Positions 38,285-44,607 of a stretch of DNA of 64,000 nt are shown piece by piece. The translations under genes were made by a program, and so were the position numbers. The stretch spans positions 138,399 to 202,398 of the forward strand of contig JAFTSB010000024.1 in the NCBI GenBank assembly GCA_017461945.1, in the 5' to 3' direction. The notes beneath the pieces are model-generated. The model saw nothing but the letters and a program-made list of their open reading frames with translations. It had not been told where the DNA came from and did no database searches. The DNA comes from Clostridia bacterium. Its GTDB lineage: Bacteria > Bacillota > Clostridia > Oscillospirales > CAG-272. Numbering within the stretch: the stretch's first letter is position 1; each line of letters begins with the position of its first letter.

Positions 38285-39093
38285 GCCGTGACCACACCGG
38301 TAATGATGACAATCACCGTCTCCCCTGCGGGCAGAGGATAGGACTGGACGGGGTCAACGGTCAGCAGGCCGTCCTCCAGCGTATAGTCGCTTTCCTCGGT
38401 CAAAGGAATCGAGGTGCCATTTGCTACAAGCGCAACGGCAGTCAGACTAAAGGGTGTCGGCAGCTGATCGACCAAACGATCCAACATCACGGTAGCGGTG
38501 GTGTTATTGGTAATGGTGAAGCGGAACTGAATGGTATCCCCTACACCGGCACTCTCGGGTGCACTTTTGACGATGGTCACGGGAGCGCGCATGATGGTGA
38601 CGCTATCGCTATCCGTGATAGCAGGACCGGTAGCAACGCCCTCATAAGCCGTGGCGGTGGCAGTAGAGGTGATACTGTCCCCGGCGCTATCAGTTACGGT
38701 GGCGCGATAGGTCAAAAACACTACAGCCCCCGCAGGAATAGGGTCGGTAAACGAGAAAACAACACTCCCCTCCAGAACGGTGAAGGGATAGGGTGTTACA
38801 TTCTCACCGTCGTAAAGAAAGGCGACAGCGCTCCCCTCCACATAGTCGAGTGCGCCGTCGCCCAGATCAACGGTAACGGTAGGAAGAATAAGGGTGCCAC
38901 TCCCCGTGTTTCGCAAAACAACGGTATACGCAATGGTATCCCCATTGCCAAAGGTCAAGGGGGAGGCCCCATGGCTGACCGAAAGGCCATAGCCGATCTC
39001 CAGATCGGTGCTGGTCGTATTGGAAATAACAGAGGCCTGCTGGCCGCAATCCGGCGTGAACAGCAGCGTCCCCTGATTCATCATAATAGGCAT
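38281..39093 (-). CDS. DUF11 repeat protein without signal peptide
   Basis: A 270-residue protein made of two Ig-like DUF11/TIGR01451 repeats, about 30-150 and 160-268. Each has the hallmarks GDTI-x-Y/F-x-x-x-x-x-N (GDTIAYTVVLRNTGSG and GDTIQFRFTITNNTTA), V-x-D-x-L/G, and a closing P-A-G-x-x-V strand (IPAGAVVFLTY and LPAGETVIVIIT). Such repeats normally build secreted or wall-bound proteins. Here there is no signal peptide, sorting motif or membrane segment; the N-terminus starts MPIMMNQGTLLFTPD, which itself resembles a strand. It could be a sheath, spore or phage-like structural protein, or use non-classical export. GAAAGGA lies 9 bases before the start. Confidence 0.75.
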   Translation of the reverse strand: MPIMMNQGTLLFTPDCGQQASVISNTTSTDLEIGYGLSVSHGASPLTFGNGDTIAYTVVLRNTGSGTLILPTVTVDLGDGALDYVEGSAVAFLYDGENVTPYPFTVLEGSVVFSFTDPIPAGAVVFLTYRATVTDSAGDSITSTATATAYEGVATGPAITDSDSVTIMRAPVTIVKSAPESAGVGDTIQFRFTITNNTTATVMLDRLVDQLPTPFSLTAVALVANGTSIPLTEESDYTLEDGLLTVDPVQSYPLPAGETVIVIITGVVTA

Positions 39094-39178
39094 AAGGCAA
39101 AAATCCTTTCATTGGGTTATGCGGGGCATCCCGCATTGACAGAATATGACAAAACGCGCCAAAGGGTGTACCGTGTAC

Positions 39179-39207
39179 TTGACATTCGGCACGAAATCGG
39201 GCATAAT
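39179..39207 (+). promoter_or_regulatory. Promoter for the second GH2 gene
   Basis: TTGACA (39179-39184), 17 bases, CATAAT (39202-39207). The transcript starts near 39214, just before AGTGAGGTGA and the TTG start. Confidence 0.75.
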
Positions 39208-39230
39208 AAAGGCATAGTGAGGTGATATCC

Positions 39231-40949
39231 TTGAAAAAGAACCGTTTTATCGCTCTTGACACGCCGGAGGCCGGCTTGTGTGGGCGAAGCGAGGCTGTTT
39301 ATCCCAGACCGCAGCTGCGGCGCGATTCCTTCTTTTCTTTGAATGGCAACTGGGAATTCTCTGCCAAGCCCCGAGGAATGGAGCCCGATTTCGACAAGCA
39401 GATCCGTGTACCTTTTCCGCCGGAATCTGCCCTTTCCGGCATCCATCACGTTTATCCCGACAATACCGAGCTTTGCTATCACAAGCAGTTCACTCTGCCC
39501 AACGGCTTTCGCCGCAAGCGCATCATACTGCACATTGGCGCTGCCGATCAAGTGGCAAAGGTATGGCTGAACAGCCATTATTTGGGAGAGCATCAGGGCG
39601 GATATCTCCCCTTCTCCTTTGATGTGACCGATCATATTTTAGAGGGCAACAATTCACTGTTTATACGGGTCTATGACAATCTGGATCAACACATTCTGCC
39701 GTGGGGTAAGCAAAAGCATGACCGGGGAGGCATGTGGTACACACCGGTTTCGGGCATTTGGCAATCGGTGTGGCTGGAGAGCGTTCCAGAGGTTTATGTA
39801 AAGGGTTTGTCCATTCAAGCGGACGACAAGGGCGCTGTGATTACCGCCCAGGGCGTCAAAAACGGTGTTGTAGTGGTTTCCACCCCCGAGGGGCTGACTG
39901 CAGCCCCCTTACGCGATGGTGTAGCTAAAATTGAGCTTGCCTCCCCTCATCTGTGGTCACCCGAGGATCCTTATCTTTATCGCTTCAAGCTGGTAACGGG
40001 TGAGGACACCGTCTATTCCTATTTTGCCTGCCGCACGTTAGCGGTGGGAGAGGCAAACGGTGTCCCCCGCCTTTTGCTGAACGGCGAGCCCTATTTTTTC
40101 CACGGTCTGCTGGACCAGGGCTACTTCCCCGACGGTATTTTCACGCCTGCGCATCTCTCGCGGTATGAAAAGGATATTCTGTTGGCAAAGTCCCTTGGTT
40201 TTAATACGTTGCGCAAGCACATCAAGATCGAGCCCGAGCAATTCTATTACGATTGCGACCGCCTGGGTATGATCGTATTTCAGGATATGGTCAACAACGG
40301 CGACTACTCCTTCTTCCGCGACACTGCGCTACCCACAATAGGTCTGAAGCAATGCAACGACAAAAAGCGGCACAAAAGCCCCATGGTACGGCAAGCGTTC
40401 CTCGCTGCGATGGAAGAGACCGTCCGCCATCTTGGCAATCATCCCTGCATCTGCTATTGGACGATTTTTAACGAGGGTTGGGGGCAATTCGATGGAGATG
40501 CTGCCTATGAGAAGTTAAAAGCCATGGACAGCAGCCGCATCATTGACACGGCCTCCGGGTGGTTCCAAACCGAAAAAAGCGATGTGGAAAGCCCTCACGT
40601 GTATTTCAAAAAGGTCAAGTGCCGCCCCGGCAAAAAGCCATTGGTGCTATCCGAGTTCGGAGGTTATTCCCTTGCCATTGCCGATCACGTTTCCACGCCG
40701 GGAAAAGCCTTTGGCTACCGCAAATTCACCAGCACGGCGGATTTTCAGACTGCTTTGATCGAGCTGTATGACAAGGAGATCCTGCCGGCAGCAAAGGCTG
40801 GGCTTTCGGGAGCCATTTACACCCAACTGACCGACGTTGAGGACGAGGTCAACGGCCTTGTAACCTACGACCGCAAGCATGTCAAGGTCAACGCGGACAA
40901 AATGCAAGCACTGGCCGAACGGCTAAAACATGCAGCCTTAAAAAAATGA
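39231..40949 (+). CDS. GH2 family glycosidase, short form
   Basis: A 572-residue cytoplasmic GH2 enzyme with jelly-roll, Ig-like and barrel domains but none of the LacZ C-terminal domains, so closer in size to beta-glucuronidases. Landmarks are LNGNWEF, VWLNSHYLGEHQGGYLPF, GMWYTPVSGIWQSVWLE, the acid/base Glu in YWTIFNEGWGQF (about 415) and the nucleophile Glu in LVLSEFGGYS (about 475). The sugar specificity is not evident: the N-K-G motif of glucuronidases is not visible. I choose the TTG at 39231, six bases after AGGTGA, over the GTG at 39222, which falls inside that binding site. Confidence 0.85.
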   Translation: MKKNRFIALDTPEAGLCGRSEAVYPRPQLRRDSFFSLNGNWEFSAKPRGMEPDFDKQIRVPFPPESALSGIHHVYPDNTELCYHKQFTLPNGFRRKRIILHIGAADQVAKVWLNSHYLGEHQGGYLPFSFDVTDHILEGNNSLFIRVYDNLDQHILPWGKQKHDRGGMWYTPVSGIWQSVWLESVPEVYVKGLSIQADDKGAVITAQGVKNGVVVVSTPEGLTAAPLRDGVAKIELASPHLWSPEDPYLYRFKLVTGEDTVYSYFACRTLAVGEANGVPRLLLNGEPYFFHGLLDQGYFPDGIFTPAHLSRYEKDILLAKSLGFNTLRKHIKIEPEQFYYDCDRLGMIVFQDMVNNGDYSFFRDTALPTIGLKQCNDKKRHKSPMVRQAFLAAMEETVRHLGNHPCICYWTIFNEGWGQFDGDAAYEKLKAMDSSRIIDTASGWFQTEKSDVESPHVYFKKVKCRPGKKPLVLSEFGGYSLAIADHVSTPGKAFGYRKFTSTADFQTALIELYDKEILPAAKAGLSGAIYTQLTDVEDEVNGLVTYDRKHVKVNADKMQALAERLKHAALKK

Positions 40950-40963
40950 CAATAAGTAACCTC

Positions 40964-41892
40964 CCCCTGCCGCCACGCGGCAGAGGAATGTGGTCACGCA
41001 ATCATACGATTGATATATTCTTCAAACGCAGAACACGCCGTTTCATCAACAACCCAAGAATAACTTGTAATAGAGGTTGATAGATACTCTCCATCAAAAT
41101 ATCTCACAGGTTTTATCACGCCATTTGGCGCTATAATAAATAGCATCGCATCATACTCAGAATATAAAAATGATAGTTCTTCTTCGGTTTGAGATGCTAT
41201 AGTGCCATTTAAATGTTGCCGTTGATCATAACGGAATTCGATACATATGTTTTGAGTCATATATCCCAATATGTCTGTCGGATCCGTAGAACTCCGAGTA
41301 ATATCTACAAATATATGATCCAAAACAGGCAGAAAACGCCCTCTGAGTGCTTCTGCTTGCTCGCCGGATAACTCTAATGCTTTTTCATTGTGATATATCA
41401 CAATGGAGCTTGGCTTTTCCAAAAAGCTCTCCACCTGAACAGGCTTCAGATCGACTGGATTTCGCGCCACACCCAGGCGCCCCTCAACAGTCATATCAAC
41501 AACCGTTTTCAGCGCACTCTGATAGTCATCGCACCAAATGTATGTGACAGCGTCGTCCGGATAATAATGCTTTCCGTTTTTTTGTGGCACAATTTCCATA
41601 TAAGAATCATACAAGCCTAGCACCATACCATCAAATCGAAAATCCCCTTTTGACAGTGGAGTTTCGGTGTTGGTTGCACCGATGTATCGATAAGTGCCTT
41701 GATACTCAAATTCCAATCGAAAGCCGGGCAGCTTCGTCGTCTGATTGACATCCGCATGCTTACATTCCGTCACTTTCCGTAGCAAGGCCGAAAAGGTGCT
41801 ATAGATATCATCTTGTTGCTCTTTAGTCAGCTCAATTTCATAATCACCGTAAACAAGCTCAACTTCGGCCGAGTTCGGAAGAATTTCTGTGG
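40964..41892. repeat. Direct repeat, copy 2 (with 42998-43925)
   Basis: This stretch, from the palindrome beside the stop codon to codon TEILP of the gene, is about 90 per cent alike at protein level to 42998-43925 and clearly alike at DNA level. Similarity ends sharply just before the N-terminal anchor sequences. The palindrome CTGCCGC-CAC-GCGGCAG at 40967-40983 is part of the repeat. Confidence 0.85.
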
Positions 41893-41980
41893 TTTTTTGT
41901 TGTATGGCTGAACAACCGGTGTGTAGCAATATGATACATACGCACATTAGCGTCAAAGCGGCTTTAATAAATGCTCTCAT
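40994..41980 (-). CDS. Lipoprotein with two copies of an unrecognised domain (large paralogue B)
   Basis: A 328-residue lipoprotein: residues 1-23 are a signal peptide with the lipobox LHTGC, so Cys23 would be lipidated after export. The mature part has two copies of a domain of about 130 residues. The second copy contains IEFRYDQRQHLNG, then EYDAMLFIIAPNG and a C-terminal FEEYINRMI. The first has LEFEYQGTYRYIG and the start YEIELTKEQQDDIYSTFSALL. The same domain occurs singly in the small neighbours. About 29 of some 300 aligned residues differ from the paralogue at 43028-44032. AAGGAGAGG precedes ATG 41980, which overlaps the end of the upstream fragment. I do not recognise the family. Confidence 0.75.
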   Translation of the reverse strand: MRAFIKAALTLMCVCIILLHTGCSAIQQKTTEILPNSAEVELVYGDYEIELTKEQQDDIYSTFSALLRKVTECKHADVNQTTKLPGFRLEFEYQGTYRYIGATNTETPLSKGDFRFDGMVLGLYDSYMEIVPQKNGKHYYPDDAVTYIWCDDYQSALKTVVDMTVEGRLGVARNPVDLKPVQVESFLEKPSSIVIYHNEKALELSGEQAEALRGRFLPVLDHIFVDITRSSTDPTDILGYMTQNICIEFRYDQRQHLNGTIASQTEEELSFLYSEYDAMLFIIAPNGVIKPVRYFDGEYLSTSITSYSWVVDETACSAFEEYINRMIA

Positions 41981-42437
41981 TTTCCACCTCTCCTTCATTA
42001 ACTTCAACATATTCGTACGTGTACTCAATTTGGCACGGACAGGTGTCTTCTTCGCTTACACGCAGTATCAGTAACCTACCGTTCACCCATCTATATTGCG
42101 CGTCGGTGCTTGCGGAAACTTTTAACGCACTTTGAATTACGGATATCGTTTCTTGTATATGGGCCGAAATTGACAATATCTCATCTTCGTTGATACAAGT
42201 GGAGGAATAATAGATATTCACAATCTTACCTTCTTGATAGAATTCAATGAAATAATCATCCGTAGGAATTCCCTCTATCATTCGATTGTAAACTCTAATT
42301 TCCAAAGACTCGTTCTCAACCATTAACGCATAATTGGAGAGATATAAATCAAGTGCTGTGTGGTCAGAATGATTGCAGCTCGGCATATTGCCAGCATTTG
42401 TATTATCCGGATATAACACACATGATGAATTCTTCAA
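41964..42437 (-). pseudogene. C-terminal fragment of a caspase-like/ricin protein paralogue
   Basis: This open stretch matches the C-terminal region of the large secreted protein at 44600-46996: CVLYPDNTNAGNMPS, DLYLSNYALMVENESL, then RVYNRMIEGIPTDDYFIE are nearly identical to residues 649-707 there. The last 80 residues align only loosely, so it derives from a diverged paralogue and not from the intact neighbour. The lectin and protease domains are gone, no ribosome binding site precedes it, and its 5' edge falls inside the last codons of the small gene at 42403-42963. It is best read as the relic of a deleted gene. Its end still overlaps the start of the lipoprotein gene, as in a normal operon. 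Confidence 0.75.
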
Positions 42438-42963
42438 AATCACTGATACTGCCACTTGTCACAAGCATTCTTGATCCAAGCGTTCCTTGATACGTGCAGT
42501 CCAAATAGGTAACAGCTAACATCTGTGGAACCAGGATCAATAACGCATCGTACTCCACCGGGTTGCCGCTTTTTATGTTGCCACTATAAACGCGTCGTTG
42601 CTTGTATCTGAATTCTATGCACATGGTGTCTTCAGACATTTTTTGCCTTTTCACAGTGGATTCATTTATGGGCATTTTATACGCATATTTGGCGGAAAAC
42701 TCCTCTTTCTCCCCTAATAGCATCCAAAATTCATTATATACTTTGGATGCTTCTTCATCCGTTAATCGATATGTCTTTCCGTCGACGTAACAAAGAATCG
42801 AATCGGGATAGGAGAAAAGTCGATCCGTCTCCAACGGAGTCCTGTTTAAGGTAAAATGCCGAGGATACGGTGAAAACCAAAAAACCGAAAAAGGAACAGC
42901 CGCAATCAATATCAATACGCATCCGGCAATTAAAATAATCTTTTTCCACTTTTTTAGCTTCAT
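42403..42963 (-). CDS. Small membrane-anchored protein with the same unrecognised domain (small paralogue B)
   Basis: A 186-residue protein with a basic N-terminus (KLKKWKK), one membrane segment at about 9-29 and an extracytoplasmic domain with PDSILCYVDGKTYRLTDEEASKVY-type text (key residues PDSI, LTDEE, VYNEF), IEFRYKQRRVYSG and EYDALLIL. It is a paralogue of 44065-44607. The last six codons and the stop are not its own: they are out-of-frame DNA of the caspase-like gene fragment (42403-42420). The product thus ends in MCVISG instead of a native tail such as that of paralogue A. It may still be functional, since the domain is complete apart from the tail. TTGGGGAGG precedes the start. Confidence 0.7.
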   Translation of the reverse strand: MKLKKWKKIILIAGCVLILIAAVPFSVFWFSPYPRHFTLNRTPLETDRLFSYPDSILCYVDGKTYRLTDEEASKVYNEFWMLLGEKEEFSAKYAYKMPINESTVKRQKMSEDTMCIEFRYKQRRVYSGNIKSGNPVEYDALLILVPQMLAVTYLDCTYQGTLGSRMLVTSGSISDFEEFIMCVISG

Positions 42964-42997
42964 TCAATAACCTCCCCAAAGTAAAGGTTGGTACGCT

Positions 42998-43925
42998 CCC
43001 CTGCCGCCACGCGGCAGGGGAATGTGGTCATGCAATCATACGATTGATATATTCTTCAAACGCAGAACACGCCACTTCATCAACAGCCCAAGAATAACTT
43101 GTAATAGAGGTTGATAGATACTCTCCATCGAAATATCTCACAGGTTTGATCACACCATTTGGCGCTATAATAAATAGCATCGCATCATACTCAGAATATA
43201 AAAATGATAGTTCTTCTTCGGTTTGAGATGCTATAGTACCATTAAAATGTTGCCGTTGAACATAGCGGAATTCGATACATATGCTTTGAGTCATATATCC
43301 CAATATGTCTGTCGGATCCGTAGAACTCCGAGTGATATCTACAAATATATGATCCAAAACAGGCAAAAAACGCTCTCTGAGTGCTTCTGCTTGCTCGCCG
43401 GATAACTCTAATGCTTTTTCATTGTGATGTATCACAATGGAGCTTGGCTTTTCCAAAAAGCTCTCCACCTGGGCAGGATTCAAATCAACCGGATTTCGCA
43501 CCGCACCCAGACGCCCCTCAACAGTCATATCAACAACCGTTTTCAGCGCACTTTGATAGTCATCACACCAAATGTATGTGACAGCGTTGTCCGGATAATA
43601 ATGCTTTCCGTTTTTTTGTGGCACAATTTCGATATAAGAATCATACAAGCCCAGCACCATACCATCAAATCGAAAATCCCCTTTTGACAGTGGAGTTTCG
43701 GTATCGGTGGCACCAACGTATTGATAGGTGCCTTGATACTCAAATTCCAATCGAAAGCCGGGTAGCTTTGTCCTCTGACTGACATCCGTGTGCTTACATT
43801 CCGTTACGTTCTGTAGCAAGACTGAAAAGGTGCTATAGATATCGTCTTGTTGCTCATTCGTCAGCTCGATTTCATAGTCACCGTAAAAAAGCGCAACATC
43901 GGCCGTGTCCGGAAGAATTTCGGCG
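42998..43925. repeat. Direct repeat, copy 1 (with 40964-41892)
   Basis: This unit begins with a perfect palindrome, CCCCTGCCGC-CAC-GCGGCAGGGG at 42998-43020, eight bases 3' of the stop codon of large paralogue A, and runs to the codons just after the membrane anchor. No terminal repeats or transposase flank either copy, so a tandem duplication by recombination is more likely than transposition. Confidence 0.85.
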
Positions 43926-44032
43926 GTTTTAACGGCGGATGCAAAACGATTATAAAGAAGCACCACAGTCAACACACAAACAATCAATAGCAATGGCAAG
44001 AAAATCAGCAACCGTTTCTTGTTTTTTGTCAT
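43028..44032 (-). CDS. Membrane-anchored protein with two copies of an unrecognised domain (large paralogue A)
   Basis: A 334-residue protein. Residues 5-29 form an uncleaved N-terminal anchor (KKRLLIFLPLLLIVCVLTVVLL) without a lipobox cysteine. The remainder is about 90 per cent identical to the lipoprotein at 40994-41980 and has the same two-domain structure: LEFEYQGTYQYVG in the first unit, IEFRYVQRQHFNG and EYDAMLFI in the second. The domain appears to be all extracytoplasmic, rich in strands, Tyr and acidic residues. AAGGAGGTGA precedes ATG 44032 by six bases; the gene follows the small paralogue after 32 bases. Function unknown; the gene neighbourhood suggests it works with the secreted caspase-like protein. 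Confidence 0.75.
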   Translation of the reverse strand: MTKNKKRLLIFLPLLLIVCVLTVVLLYNRFASAVKTAEILPDTADVALFYGDYEIELTNEQQDDIYSTFSVLLQNVTECKHTDVSQRTKLPGFRLEFEYQGTYQYVGATDTETPLSKGDFRFDGMVLGLYDSYIEIVPQKNGKHYYPDNAVTYIWCDDYQSALKTVVDMTVEGRLGAVRNPVDLNPAQVESFLEKPSSIVIHHNEKALELSGEQAEALRERFLPVLDHIFVDITRSSTDPTDILGYMTQSICIEFRYVQRQHFNGTIASQTEEELSFLYSEYDAMLFIIAPNGVIKPVRYFDGEYLSTSITSYSWAVDEVACSAFEEYINRMIA

Positions 44033-44064
44033 TTGGGTCACCTCCTTCTTCAAAGCTTCGATTC

Positions 44065-44607
44065 TCATTTCATCTTCATAACATAATTTTCAAAATCCAC
44101 ATAATAGGTATTTTCAAACGAAAGACATCTGAATCCAATCGTGCCTCGATAGGTACACCCTAAATATGGAACAACAATTAAGTTTCCCCCGTTAAATATG
44201 ATCAAGCATGCATCATATTCAAATGCCCGGTGAGAAAAGGCGCTGCCTGTATACTTCTGCCGCTGATCATATCTGAATTCAATGTAATCCTTTCTCAACT
44301 GCATCCCCTTTAATGTCCAACCGGAAAAAGGAGTTTTGAGTCCGGAATAATCTTCATATCCATCCAGGAGTATCGCAAATTGCTCATATAATTTCTCTCG
44401 TTCTTCCTCGTTTAGCCAGTTGTTTTTGCCATCTATTCGACAAACGATTGAATCGGGATACGGCAAAAATACGTTTAATGAAATAGGGTCTTTCTTAAAA
44501 TTCCAATGCCGGCAGTGCGGAAAAAACCAAAATACAGAAAATAACGCGAGTACAACACACGATATGGAAATTGAAATTTTTAAAATCTTCTTTTTCGCTT
44601 TAGTCAT
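44065..44607 (-). CDS. Small membrane-anchored protein with the unrecognised domain (small paralogue A)
   Basis: A 180-residue protein with a lysine-rich N-terminus, one membrane segment at about 9-28 and one copy of the domain seen in its neighbours: PDSIVCRIDG, LNEEEREKLYEQF, IEFRYDQRQKYTG, EYDACLII, then YLGCTYRG near the end. Two cysteines (in SIVCRI and LGCTYRG) match those in small paralogue B (SILCYV and LDCTYQG) and could form a disulfide outside the cell. The start ATG 44607 overlaps the stop of the caspase-like gene by eight bases, with AGGAGAGG upstream, so the two are translationally coupled. Confidence 0.75.
   Translation of the reverse strand: MTKAKKKILKISISISCVVLALFSVFWFFPHCRHWNFKKDPISLNVFLPYPDSIVCRIDGKNNWLNEEEREKLYEQFAILLDGYEDYSGLKTPFSGWTLKGMQLRKDYIEFRYDQRQKYTGSAFSHRAFEYDACLIIFNGGNLIVVPYLGCTYRGTIGFRCLSFENTYYVDFENYVMKMK

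Noticed and set aside
40964-44032. Assembly artefact as the cause of the duplicated large genes
   Set aside because: The two copies differ at about a tenth of residues, have different N-terminal anchors and different flanks. A duplicated read would be identical.
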